Shown here: piece after piece, positions 48,073 through 59,252 of the stretch
Layout: each line of letters opens with the position of its first letter
Numbering within the stretch: position 1 is the stretch's first letter
Source: Acorus gramineus
Lineage: Eukaryota > Streptophyta > Magnoliopsida > Acorales > Acoraceae
NCBI GenBank assembly: GCA_030737835.1
Contig: CM060850.1
Span: 5,338,015-5,402,014 of the forward strand
Reading direction: 5' to 3'
Length of the DNA: 64,000 bases
Notes under the pieces: generated by a model
What the model saw: only the letters and a program-made list of their open reading frames with translations
Database searches by the model: none
Told to the model about the DNA's origin: nothing
Translations under genes and position numbers: made by a program

Positions 48073-49025
48073 GGTAAAATGCATTTGGACCCCCTGGATT
48101 TTTCGGAACTTACATAAACACCCCGTAAAGTTTAAAAGCGCGCACTTACACCCCCTTCCATTATATTTTTTTTGGTAAACTTTGTTTGGACCCCCTAAAG
48201 TTTTCTAAACCTGCAGAAACACCTTTTATAGTTTAAAAATATGCAATTACACCCCATGTAATTTAATTTTCTATGAAGATGAGATAAAAATACGATTTTA
48301 CCCTTTTAATTAAATCTTTAACATGTTTTCACTTTTTTTTGGTGGATTGTTTTCACTTTTTAATTAATTATTATATGACTTAATTCTCACAAAAATGTAT
48401 TCAGATGTATTTTAAGAATTAATTATTGTATAAGTTAATATTCATAAAGCATATCTAGAATTCATTAATTAATTTTTTCTATGGATATTTAGATAGTTAA
48501 GGGTAAAACAATAATTTTAAATTACTTTTGTTATATCTTAATAAAAAATATAATGGTATGGGGTGTAAGTGCATGTTTTTAAATTTTAGAGGGGTGTTTC
48601 TGTAGGTTTCAAAAACTTCAGGGGGTTCAAATGCATTTTATCTTCTTTTTTTTTTTGTTAAGATGTGACAAAAGTAATTTAAAATTACTATATTACCCTT
48701 AACTATCTAAATATTCATAGAAAAAATTAATTAATTAATTCTATATATGCTTTATGAATATTAACTTATATAATAATTAACTCTTCTACTACATCTGTAT
48801 GCATTTTTGTGAGAATTAAATCACATTATAATAATAATTAATTAAAAGGTGACAACAAAAAAAAAAAGTAAAAATATGATAAAGATTTAATTAATATGGT
48901 AAAATTGTACTTTTATCTCATCTTAATAGAAAATCAAATTGTAAGGGGTGTAATTGCTTATTTTTTAACTATTGGGGGTGTTTCTGCAGGTTTATAAAAT
49001 TTTAGGGGGTCCAAACGCATTTTAC
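48073..49025. mobile_element. M2 element Y, split by a second M2 copy
   Basis: The left terminus 48073-48168 (GGTAAAATGCATTTGGACC) and right terminus 48920-49025 (GGTCCAAACGCATTTTAC) are inverted. If 48174-48642 is removed, the sequence on the two sides joins to match the uninterrupted order seen in the inserted copy, read in the opposite direction. No ORF. It lies about 170 bp upstream of the mini-SIN3 start codon. Confidence 0.75.
48174..48642. mobile_element. M2 element X, nested in Y
   Basis: A complete copy of about 469 bp: GGTAAACTTTGTTTGGACCC at the left, TCAAATGCATTTTATC at the right, with TIRs of about 90 bp. It sits in opposite orientation to Y, so 48174-48540 and 48660-49025 form a near-palindrome of about 365 bp per arm. 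Confidence 0.75.
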
Positions 49026-49039
49026 TCTTATATTTTTTG

Positions 49040-50029
49040 GGGTTATATTTCCACCCTATAAAATGAGAACCCCGCCCCATGGAGTTCCCTGCTCGCGTCC
49101 CCCATCTCTCCTATGCCTTGTACCCCTGCATCACCGATGATTACTGCATCTTCTGGCCTGCTGTCGCGTTCAAAAGGAGGTGGAGCCCGAGTTTCGACAG
49201 GCGGGCTCGACGGTTCCTGTCGCAACTGTTGATGAGGACAACATTCTTCGATCTTATGTTACTGTGGACAATCGGGCACGTCAGCTAAGCCTGTCAATGG
49301 GTCAGGTCCAGACCCGAACCCGACCCGAACCCGATTACACGTGTAATATACCCGATCCGAGTTGGACCCGACCTGACGGACCCGTCGGGTCCAGGTACAC
49401 CCCGCCCCGACCCGTTGGACCCGAGACCCAATTGTTTTATTAAAATATGTTCATATATTATAAGACCATTAATATTAGTTGATACATAATTTTATTTCTT
49501 ACTTAACTTATTTTTGTATCTACAAGTTCATAAATCATAATCATAACAAGCTTATAAATCGGTTTGTTTTGGACAATTAACTTATTAGCTTTTGAATTTG
49601 TATGATTAATTAGTTTGTTGCATGATTTATGTTTATTATTTAAGTTAATATGTTAGTGTTTATTATTTTGAATGTTGTTTAGGTTAAATTGTTTTGAATG
49701 TTGTTTAGGTTAGTTATGTTTATTATTTAAATTAATATGTTTTTTATGTTAGTGATTGTTGTTTTAAATGTTGTTTAACAAAAAATTTCAAATAGAATGA
49801 TAAGGCAAACAAATACATGAGCTCTTCTCTTTTTTTTTTTTTACCCAACCATCCGGGTCGGGTCGGGCCCGGGCCCGGCCCGGGGCCGGGGCCACATTTC
49901 CCCGGGCCCGCCGGGTCCTGTCACGGGTCGGGTCTGGGTCCACCCCGACCCGACCCGGACCTGACCCGTTGACAGGCCTAACGCCAGCCCCCAGTGGAGG
50001 TGCTCAACCCCCTTGCAATCCTTACATAA
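49040..50029 (+). pseudogene. Open frame interrupted by a hAT element
   Basis: A GC-richer, coding-like frame runs through 49141-49285 (includes VEPEFRQAGSTVPVATVDED). Leaving out the hAT insertion and one copy of its 8-bp duplication, the frame continues for about 14 codons and stops at TAA near 50027. I do not recognise the family and see no promoter. It may be an exon of an old gene or a retrocopy. Confidence 0.35.
49286..49980. mobile_element. Non-autonomous hAT element (695 bp) with target duplication
   Basis: The terminal 24 bases are inverted repeats with two transition differences (TAAGCCTGTCAATGGG.. versus TAGGCCTGTCAACGGG..). Flanks are ACGTCAGC (49278-49285) and ACGCCAGC (49981-49988), an 8-bp target duplication with one C/T change. 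Both sub-terminal regions are dense in CCCGACCC/GGGTCGGG words and the middle 400 bp is AT-rich. This fits plant hAT MITE-like elements. No transposase. Confidence 0.8.
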
Positions 50030-50034
50030 CATTT

Positions 50035-51780
50035 TTATTTTTTTAAGTTTATTCTTATTTATTAATTATTTTTTATTCTTAAGGTTAAGAATGAAAAAAA
50101 TATTTTTATTAGTTTTATATTTGGTTAAGAATAAAAAAAAAATCTATCTATTTATATATGTGTGTATATATGAATAGTATCATATTCATATATACCAAAT
50201 CTCAATATTTTTTAATGGTTTTTTTTAATACATTTATATGTGATAAGTAGCTAATTTTGGATTAAATATGGTTTTAAATGTTTTATCTCACTTTTCATTG
50301 TGAAATTGTCATTTTTGAAAAAAACATATTTCACAATCATAAGTATATATCGGAAATCTCTTTCCAATGATGTATTGATCACCCCAATCTGAATAATAAT
50401 TAAAAAGTTATGAATTCATTTAATTCTTATTTTTTTTATTTGTATTTATATATACATTGGATAATATCATCCATATCTATCAAATCTTAATGATTTTTTT
50501 TTGTATATATACTCCTCAAATTCACATTTTAGTACGTAAAATATCCCTGATGATTTGTCATTTCCAATAATACCATTCGAAATTGTTTAAATTGTACATG
50601 AACTTCATTTTTCATTAATTCAAGCAATATTGTTGTGGTTTTAGAATTTCAAATGTGATATTTTTACAATATAGGGTTGGTTTAGGGGTATATACACAAA
50701 AAACTCAATTTCAGTTATAACATATCTCTTTTATGTGTAATTTTATAATAAATTCTATAAATGATTTATTTAGTCATTCTTAGAATTTTTATTATATCAT
50801 ATATGTGCATATAACATGATATATTATATTTCATATAAATGGATTGAAGAAAATTGTAGGTGGGTAGATGTTTTTTTTTATTTACATGCACGTCATGTGT
50901 GGGGGACACTAGTTACTACTACCTAGATAATAAAATCTTTCTATCTATTATATAAGGGTTTTCAAACGTATCTAACATAAATTTATGTCTTTACGGTTTA
51001 ACAAATTTATTAAAGTCCATTATTATTCAAAATCAATATTTCTTCTCTTAATTTTATCTTAATATTTAAAATAGATAATTACATTTTAAAAATTAAAAAA
51101 TATGAAAATTTTAAAATAAAATAATATAATTTGTGGGTATATTTAATTTGAATTTTATTTTTATTATTTGTTGGTGGGTCGTTCTTGATATTTATTAACA
51201 TATCATATTATTTAGTGGGTTATAGGGATGTGGGTGGGTCCATTTAATTTATTATTATTTTATAAAAAATTCATTGGGATTAAAGGGATCAGATTATCGA
51301 ATTATCTTATTTTATTTTATTGTTGGTATATAATTTTTAGAGGTTTATATATTAATATATCATATTATTTATTAGTTTTACTTTTACACATATAATGCGT
51401 AGATTTACATATGATCCAAGGTTTCTTCCTATTATTAAATTTTACTCATAGGACATGCTATCTTTACACTTAATCCATGACCTCCACTCGGAATAATAAA
51501 AATGGAGGAGTCATGCATGTTCACAAATATAGGCACATGTACATATGTACAAGGACAATTATACAGTTTGCTTAGTGCACATACAAAGCACAGTTTGTTT
51601 ATCTAAACTTTTGGATTAATTAATGTAAAAGTAGCCAAATTTTTTCACGAGTAGACATAATTATTGAGAGTATGTCGATGCTTTCTTTTCATTCAAATTT
51701 ATACACGGCAGTTATAAGGGGTGGTTTGCAGGATTGGTTCGTCACATGAGCAGAGATATATTTGAGATTTTCAGATTTGT
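50035..51780. other. AT-rich intergenic DNA
   Basis: No gene or clear element. The last 150 bases hold the upstream region of the Gly-rich protein gene. Confidence 0.45.
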
Positions 51781-51897
51781 TACATGAGTGACGAGATGCA
51801 TGGGATTTTCAATTGGACTTATTCATCTGGTGTACAAGCTTATCTGATCCTTCTTTTGTGGAGAATAATCTCCCAGTTTTCATTGGCTGATGAGTGC

Positions 51898-51905
51898 TAT
51901 AAATA
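51898..51905 (+). promoter_or_regulatory. TATA box of the Gly-rich protein gene
   Basis: TATAAATA followed by CACACCACAC; predicted transcription start near 51930, giving a leader of about 37 nt to the ATG at 51967. Confidence 0.7.
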
Positions 51906-51966
51906 CACACCACACATTTTTGATACTTATCATCCGCAAATCATGTATTTTTCCTCTTCTCTCAGA

Positions 51967-52317
51967 ATGGGAAGTTCCAAAGCAGTCATGAGTGTTGCTT
52001 TTCTTGTTTTGCTCCTTGTGGGCCTCTCCTCCGCCGCTAGGACCTCAACGGCCCGTTTAAGCAGAATCAGTGAAGGTGGTGGTGGTGGTGGTGGAGAAGG
52101 TGGCACTGGTGGTTTCGAAGGTGGCTCCGGTGATGGTGGCGGAGAAGGTGGTGGCGAAGACGATGGAAGTGGGACCGGTTCCAGGTCTGGATTTGGAGGT
52201 AGCGCTGGTGGTGGATCTAGTGGTGGTGGCAGCAATGGGTCAGGCGCCTATCCATCCGGCAGTGTTGTGTGGATTCTCTACCTATTTTTTCATGTTTGGA
52301 TCTTACTTAACTTTTAA
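51967..52317 (+). CDS. Gly-rich secretory protein with hydrophobic C-terminal tail
   Basis: 116 codons. I choose the ATG at 51967 because it begins a classic signal peptide (MGSSKAVMSVAFLVLLLVGL, cleavage likely near residue 23-25, SSAA) and leaves a normal leader after the TATA box. An in-frame ATG at 51943 would sit only about 13 bases after the expected transcription start. Residues 37-95 are Gly-rich (GGGGGGGEGG, GGGEGGGEDDGSG) with acidic and Ser residues. The protein ends in a 17-residue hydrophobic stretch (100-116, VVWILYLFFHVWILLNF) after small residues (GSGAYPSGS). Signal peptide plus terminal hydrophobic tail is the layout of a GPI-anchored surface protein, though most plant GRPs of this size lack such a tail. 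Cell-wall or apoplast role inferred. The tail could also come from an unspliced intron read-through. Confidence 0.75.
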   Translation: MGSSKAVMSVAFLVLLLVGLSSAARTSTARLSRISEGGGGGGGEGGTGGFEGGSGDGGGEGGGEDDGSGTGSRSGFGGSAGGGSSGGGSNGSGAYPSGSVVWILYLFFHVWILLNF

Positions 52318-52453
52318 TGTGGAGTTGTCATGGTTAAAGAGTCATTAGTGGTATTATTGCTTTCATAGTAGAGTATTATTGTTTTTTTAGTTGTTCTATT
52401 TTTATTTTATTTTTTATATTTTAGGTTTTCCTTTGTTTGTCTATAAATAGGAC

Positions 52454-52459
52454 AATAAA
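52454..52459 (+). terminator. AATAAA polyadenylation signal
   Basis: AATAAA 137 bases after the stop of the Gly-rich protein gene, in a T-rich 3' region. Confidence 0.5.
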
Positions 52460-52629
52460 GAATTTCTTCTTTTAGTTTAGTTTAACATGATACGAAAATC
52501 ACATCAAAAATTCTAGATCTATAAAAGTTTTTTCTTTTTTCTTCCTCGCTCTGATTTAGAAGTCTTCGAGAACTTTTGATATCCATATTTTTTTCTTTTG
52601 TTGTTTGATGCTTTTGAACGTATTAATTA

Positions 52630-54400
52630 AATTTCTTGTCAATTTTTATAAAAATAAACTACTGGTACATGGTGATGGTGATAAATTGGTAACCTAAGGC
52701 TGAGCTACCGACTGATTGGTAACGTAGGGTGGAGATACATGCCGTTTTTTGAAAGAAACCTTTTTTTATTGACCACATGTTTTGTTTTTATGTTTTGTAG
52801 CTCTGCTCCACCTTTCTTTATCTCCTTTCTTTTCTTCTAACCTCCCCCTATTCACACTGTCTATTAATATCCCATTCATGAGAATTGACCAAAGTTTATT
52901 AAAGACAACTAAGTACCTATAAACATAAAAAAACCTATATAAGTTCATATTAAAATTGAGACAAACGTACGAGTCCTTGAAAATTCAACAAAATATTTCC
53001 ATCTAAACTTAACAAAATATTTCCAAAATATTCATATAATTGTATAGACATTAAAGTTCCTAAAAACAATCAGATAATTGGTCCATATAAAAGACAAAAA
53101 TGCCTCTGAAGGATTTTTATATTTAATTGTGTAGGTATTGCAGTCTTTATGAACAATAATCATAAAGACAAATAATATAATTTATTTATTTATTTTTTTT
53201 ATCTTCTATCTTCGCTCACCTCAATAAATAATGAATAATGCTCTTTTTTTTTTTTTTGCATGCTTTGAAAAATACCTTCCTAAATACATGATTTTTCAAA
53301 TTTTTTTTTTTTACATTCCTTTTTAATAAACCCATGCAACTTTTTTTACTTCCATGCAAACAAAAAGATAAAAAGATTGCACTCTATCGGTTAAAATATT
53401 TTTTTGCATCCAAATTGGGATCTTCAGATGGAGTGTGAGCGATAAGATAGAAGATGAAAAAATAAATAAATAATTATATTGTTTATAAGGACATTCAATG
53501 TCTACATAATTGAATGTAAAAATCCTTCGGGCGTATTTTTGTCTTTTACATAGACTAATTTGTCTTTACAATTATTTATAAGGACTGCAATGTTTATATG
53601 TAAAAGTCTTTTGGGGTAATTTTATCTTTTGCAGGACTACTTTATCCTTATAACTGTTTATAACGACTTTAATGTCTACACAATTATATGTGATGTAATA
53701 TTATGGAGTATTCTGTTAAGTTTAGATATAAATTTAACTTAGGGATGATAATTGGATTTTTCTGAATTTTTAGGAACTTTATATCTGTCACAATTTTAAT
53801 AAGGATTTATATAGATTTTTTCATGTCTTTTAACTCTAAAAATAAATAAGGCTAAGCTACCTCTCCTTTTTTTTTTCTCATTTGAAATGAAAAAAACAAA
53901 GTTTTGGAAGTGAGTAGTGGTTAATAAACTTTCTTATGGTGATGTCACATGTTAATCCATCCCTTCTTTTCACTTCCTCGATCTCTTTTGTGATTGCTTC
54001 CATAGATTGCTTATGGGCTCAGGAGCATTTAAAAGTAGAATGGAAAAATGTCAGTTACAGGAAGCTTGACTTTAAATATATCTAGAGCAGCGTCATAGAG
54101 TACTTTAAAAAGCATATTGCAATCCCATGATATACCTCTATTGCTATCTAACAAGTTATATATCTTTGTTAAACAAGATATATAATTTTTTATTTCTTCT
54201 ATATATGGGTTCTTACAATTATTGAAAATATACACTTCAATTTTTATAAAGATATGTCTTGTGAGATAAATTATACTATTTAAAAATATTTCATACTTAG
54301 ACAAGACTATAAGCAGAAACTGTGTTAAAATTTTCTGATATATAAATGTAGTGTGAAATATTACATTATAACATATAGTGGAGGAGACAGAAATCATGAT
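52630..54400. repeat. M7 segment, expanded copy
   Basis: Two blocks, 52630-52890 and 53850-54370, are collinear with 39710-40440. The 930 bp between them (52900-53840) has no counterpart there. It has its own internal arrangement of facing AT-rich blocks (ATCTTCTATCTTCGCTCACC at about 53200; GGAGTGTGAGCGATAAGATAGAAGAT at about 53430), so it looks like a separate palindromic insertion. Confidence 0.65.
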
Positions 54401-54748
54401 TAGGATATAGCTTCTAAAATCCGTTCGCTCCGAAACCTTGAACCTCGAATATGGGAGGGGGATGACTTGTAAAAGACCATCCGACGCCTAAATTCTTGGC
54501 TTGGAATTTTTTGGTGGTCAGATGTGAGTGGATAATTTAATTTGACACATAAAAAAGCAAAAAATAATAGCTTCAAATCCTCCAAATGAAGGCCTTGATT
54601 AATGAAAGAATGTTCTAAGAAACATCCCTATAACATACTATTGCTCAAGAACCAAATAAACCATGCAAAAAAAAAAAAAAAATAGACACCATGAAACCAA
54701 GAAAGAAAGTATATGTAGGTGATGGAAACACAACTAACACCCATGCAA

Positions 54749-55009
54749 TCAAGGCATATACATTTCTGAAATTGCTCTCAGGACATTCACTTTAAACCTC
54801 AAGAACATGATATAGTCTGCAGTGAGTGACAATAGCTCTTCAGACCTTAACGTGGGGCCGCCGCCAGGGATTAGCATCCTTAGCTCCTCATGGAGGTCCT
54901 GAAGGCTGCGCCGCAAAACACGTCTCCCTCTCCTCCTCGATATCTTGCCCGATGTGCTATGACTTGCTGCCCTCCTCATCTTAATCACCATGTTTTGATT
55001 TCTCTTCAT
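54749..55009 (-). CDS. Small atypical helix-loop-helix protein (UPBEAT1/IBH1-like)
   Basis: 86 codons, one exon. A basic N-terminus (RRRGRR, residues 25-30) leads into helix 1 (RRSLQDLHEELRMLIPGG, 33-50), a loop (GGPTLRSEE) and helix 2 (LLSLTADYIMFLRFKVNVLR, 59-78). The TADYI.FL..KV.VL pattern is that of plant atypical bHLH proteins such as UPBEAT1 and IBH1. The His-Glu-Arg residues that read E-boxes are missing, so it probably acts by dimerising with other bHLH factors or binds non-canonical DNA. These proteins regulate growth and cell elongation in known cases; which one this equals is not settled. Methionines at residues 7 and 11 are alternative starts. A TATA-like CATATAAG (minus) at about 55063-55070 would give a short leader. 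Confidence 0.8.
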   Translation of the reverse strand: MKRNQNMVIKMRRAASHSTSGKISRRRGRRVLRRSLQDLHEELRMLIPGGGPTLRSEELLSLTADYIMFLRFKVNVLRAISEMYMP

Positions 55010-55255
55010 ATCTTCTCCAGTAGAGTTTTATAGAGAATAGAATGAGGAGGGGAAGAGAGACTTATATGGAGAATAAGAGGGAGGGCCATGTGAGATACCA
55101 GCCTAGCTTAACTTTGGCTTTAAATTCTCTCACACGCAGTGTGTTTTTTGTGGTGAGGGGAACGTGTGTGACAGCTCTTATACATGAAACCTTTCATTCA
55201 ATAGAAGGCACTTATTCACAGTCACATGCGCATGACAACGACTTGTATTTTTATT

Positions 55256-55786
55256 TTGGGAAAAATTCAAAAGAACCCCACGTGAACTATATATCTGAAA
55301 ATTATATAACCCCCTCATTTTTCCTGAAATTCATATAACTCCCTACAAACATATATATAAATTCAAATAGTCCCTTGAATTAAATTTTTGTTAACAAATT
55401 AGGAATGTTATATTATGCAAATATTTATTCCTTTTGGTTACTCCTGGATATGAAAATACAGTATACAAAAAATCAGTGTTAAAAATGTGAAAAACCATTA
55501 AATAATTGACTATTTTACCCATTTGAATCGATTATAAAAAGTTATCTAGAAAGGTAAAATCGTCATTTATAGATAATTTTTCACATTTTTAACACATTGT
55601 GCTGTGTTTTCTATCAGGGTTAACCAAACAAAATATTCTTTATCTGTTGATAAAAATTTAATTCAGGAAGTTATTTAGATTTACATGGGTGTTTTTAGGA
55701 GGCATATATGGAATTTGGATAAAATGAGGGGGTTGTATGAATTTCAAGCAGTTTAAAGGGGGTTATATGGATTTTTCCCTTTTATT
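55256..55786. mobile_element. M3 palindromic MITE, copy 1
   Basis: Starts GGGAAAAATTCAAAAGAACC and ends GGGGGTTATATGGATTTTTCCC, inverted. The interior is imperfectly self-complementary, and the order (CATTTTTAACACATTGT, GGGTTAACCAAACAAAATA) recurs at 61577-62013. No ORF. It starts about 250 bp upstream of the HLH gene. Confidence 0.7.
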
Positions 55787-55939
55787 TTTCATCATTGGCC
55801 TTTGCTTCACTGTAATTCTATACCTCCTCGTAGTCCCCGAACCTTTCAGAATAATGGATCTATAAATCAGAAGAGTAGAACTAATGATAAAATAATCCCA
55901 TATAGATCGGTTTTCGATTGTTCGACAAAACTCTTTTTC

Positions 55940-56390
55940 CCCTTTTGGATGCAAAATAGGGAACTTGATAAAATGGAATACAGTGGAATAGGGGAATTTA
56001 GATGTTTGAGTGCATTGAGTACCTAGGGATAATGTATGTCTTAATAAACTGGTATAAAGTGGTATAAGGATTTCAGTCGACCTTTGAAATTAAAGTTATT
56101 ACAGGTTATTTCACCTAAAGAAAATGTGGACTCACTGTCAAATCAACTGTCATCACCTCTTATAAATCACATGTCAAATCGACTATTATCATTTTTTCAC
56201 ATTTTATAAATCACTATTCACACTTTATTCACATTTTATTTAAATAACAATTTTTTTTATTATTACGTCTCTCAACGAGAATAATTCAAAATACAACTAA
56301 ACACAAAATTACTTATTCCACAGTTATACCCACTTATATTGGTATAATTGTATACCTAGAATAAATCTTATTATGTATCCAAACGGACAG
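55940..56390. mobile_element. M4 MITE copy
   Basis: Contains CACTGTCAAATCAACTGTCATC, ATCACATGTCAAATCGAC and CACAAAATTACTTATTCC, and ends ATCCAAACGGAC, in the order of the 14.8 kb copy. The left end is decayed. Confidence 0.65.
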
Positions 56391-56399
56391 GTAGTGATT

Positions 56400-57775
56400 C
56401 GAGTTTCCAAATTAAATCATGTGAACTGTGAAAGAGTTACAAGACAATTGTGTGTCACGAATCATGTCTAGGATCCAATGTATCCACGCTCAGATGATTA
56501 TAATAAAATCACTCGTTTAGTTAAAAATTACTTTGAACTGTTTTACTTAATTATGATGATATCTTAACTGTTTAGCACTCTAGCCTAGACCGGTTCTCCC
56601 TGCCTTTGAGGGGCTTTGTTTATTTTTTTTAACATTTTACTTTGTAATTGTGTATGCAATCAGTATATTGTACATGCCTCAATTGATTAAAAGACAAGTT
56701 TTACTCATAAAAAATAAATAAAAAAGAGACGTTTTTGAAAGTTATTCCAATATTTCTTTATGAACATTTACATGCATGCATATATAAAATTGTTGTGAGA
56801 TGTTTTATATGTGGCAAGAATAAATCTGTTCATGAAGGCTTAAGGTTGAACTGAATTTTGTATTATACTTACAAATGTATTTATTTAATAATAACATAAG
56901 AAACCGACCAAGAAAAAAAAAGAAGAAAAACATAAGAAGCTGCTTATTAATTGGCATCATCTAATGATCAATCATAATAAGAACACAACAAAAAAAATTG
57001 GTAAACAAATATCAGAAACAGCTCATACTGACAAACATTACAGGGAGGGAAACATGTAAGATAAATAATTTAAATTTTTAATCACTATAATAATGTGACA
57101 TAGGATTTGCAATTAAGAACTAAGATGATGCCCATCTGGCTGTTTTGGATAATGATCACCCCCAAATAATGGGATGGATGCCTCTTAAGTTTCAATTTAA
57201 AAAGTCTCATTGTCACATGTAGAAGTGTGCTTGTCTTTGTTCTGTCTTTTTTAAGAAGGAAAACATTCTTTCATTTTTATATTCATCTTGATGGAGTTAA
57301 GGCCAAAACCAACAGTGAACACAAACCCACAACTGTCTTGTCATTCCAAAATTGTAATTCCATCATGTGACACCACAAAAATTTTCAATGATATAACACA
57401 AACAATAGCTTTTAATGAGAACATAAAACTTCTTTTGGATGTCTTGAAGCTGTCTCTCTGACATGTTTGTTCCTGGTGTAATGTGGTCTCTCTGGAGAAG
57501 CCAGCGTGGGCCAAGTGGGGGCACAAAATTATTTAAAACACTTTCATAGGTGTTTAGGTTTACAACAAATCATCTTTACAATAGCTACATTCAATCCAAT
57601 TCCAAGTGAATGTATCTTAGTATTTTTATAAAATCATTTTGAATAACAATTAATGGAGAAAGTTCTGCTTGCAATGTTTTGTGCTTTGATTTTTTAGGGG
57701 GAAATTAATTAGGGGTCCATGTGGTCACCCCTCTATTATTTTTAGATCTCTTAAATTTTTAAGTTTGTTTTAGGT
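56400..57775. other. Intergenic DNA
   Basis: No gene or clear element recognised. Confidence 0.45.
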
Positions 57776-57781
57776 CTCTAA

Positions 57782-58617
57782 GAGCATCTCTAATGAGAGT
57801 CTTCATTTTGAAGACTTCTATTGAAGATTTATAAGATTTGAAGACTCCTGAACTCTAATGGGGTCTTCATTTTAAAGATTTTGCTGTTTTGAAGACCCAT
57901 CAACTCCAATGGTGGATCTTCAATTTTTTTTATGTAGGTCTTCAAATCACTATTTTGATTTGTTTAGATTCCCATTCTACCCTTTGTTTCTTTCATCTTT
58001 ATTGTTTATTGACATTTATGTCCTAATTTTAATGTAAATAATCAAAATATATTAACTTTATATTTACATATAAAAAAATTTAATATATGTATGTAAAGTT
58101 GTAAGTGGACTTGTATCTAATCCAGTGACCTGATGGAATAAGACATCTCTGTATTGTCATGTCTCATAGCTTTGGATGTTTATCCTTCCTTTATGTTACA
58201 GTTCAAATCCGGTTAACCAGACAGTTGAACCGGTGACTCATTATCCTATTCATTTTTTTGGTTCAATGAATGATTTGGTTTTTGAAACATTGCTTTTGAA
58301 CTTTACATGAAAAATTTTTTCTATTTTTTTTTCAAAATTCCATATTTTTATTAAATATAAATGAAAAATTATGAATTTATAATTTTGTAGGAGTTAAATG
58401 TCATTTATCAAAAGTTGTTATAAGTTAACAAAGTCATTTGTGGCATTATCCTCATTGATGTGACATACTGACATATAGAGACCCAAATAGTGGGTCTCCA
58501 AATAGAGAGGCTGTTTTGAAAATAAAGGCTGGCAAGCTTCATTTTGACATCCGGTTAAAGTTGGACGAGGTGATTTGGTCTTCAAATATGCATTTTGACG
58601 ACCGATAGGAGATGCTC
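57782..58617. mobile_element. M5 PIF/Harbinger-like element (836 bp)
   Basis: Ends GAGCATCTCTAATGAG and ATAGGAGATGCTC, flanked on both sides by TAA (57779-57781, 58618-58620), the preferred PIF/Harbinger target. Sub-terminal repeats of GTCTTCA/GAAGAC words. No transposase. Confidence 0.75.
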
Positions 58618-58689
58618 TAACATGATAAAAAATTATCTTTAAGTCTCTCCAACTGGATATTTTTCAAAAATACCAAAATGCCCCTGCAA

Positions 58690-59252
58690 GAGCATCTCTA
58701 ACCTCTCCTCAAAAACTTGCTCCTTCCTCGTGTTATAGAGAAACCACAAAAAAATTACATTCCAACTCATCCTCAAATGTTTCCTTAAAAAGAGGAAACC
58801 CAATTTGCCTCTCTACGTGAGAGGAGCTTCCAAGTTCCTCCAAAATGTGGGACCCATTAGTTGTTTTTGAGTAATGCAAATGTCACGTTGCAATGGAATG
58901 ACCAAAATGCCCATTCAACTTTAATAAACTCAAATGTTTGTTTTTTTCACCATTTCCATCCAGAGATTTGAAAAACAAAAGTTGACCGTTTTGTTTTACC
59001 CTCTTTTTTACCCTTTTTTTTTTTTTACCGTTTGAATTTTCAATTTTTTTTTCAATATATGAACACTATAAAAAGAAAGCAACAATTCAAATCCAATACA
59101 TTATATATCACTAAAAATATGAAAAATTTTAATTATGAATCTTCATGGAGATGCATGCTACAACTTTGAAGATGATCAAGATTTTGTAAGAGTTTTTTCG
59201 GATCCAGTTAAGCACTCACAATATTCATCTCCAATCTTCAGTCAAATGGGAG
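58690..59252 (+). mobile_element. Truncated M5 5' end with promoter and ORF start
   Basis: Opens with GAGCATCTCTAACCTCTCC like the other M5 copies but has no matching right end. A TATAAAAAG at about 59068 is followed by ATG at 59135 and 39 protein-like codons (FEDDQDFVRVFSD, SPIFSQMG). They run to the hAT insertion at 59253, then a stop nine codons beyond it on the far side. It may be the start of a protein from an autonomous Harbinger element; the domain is too short to name. Confidence 0.45.

Noticed and set aside
51930-52235. Pro-rich 101-codon minus-strand frame
   Set aside because: Antisense shadow of the Gly-rich coding sequence (GGN read backwards gives Pro).
52070-52348. Alternate Val-rich frame over the Gly-rich gene
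   Set aside because: Frame-shifted reading of GGT repeats.
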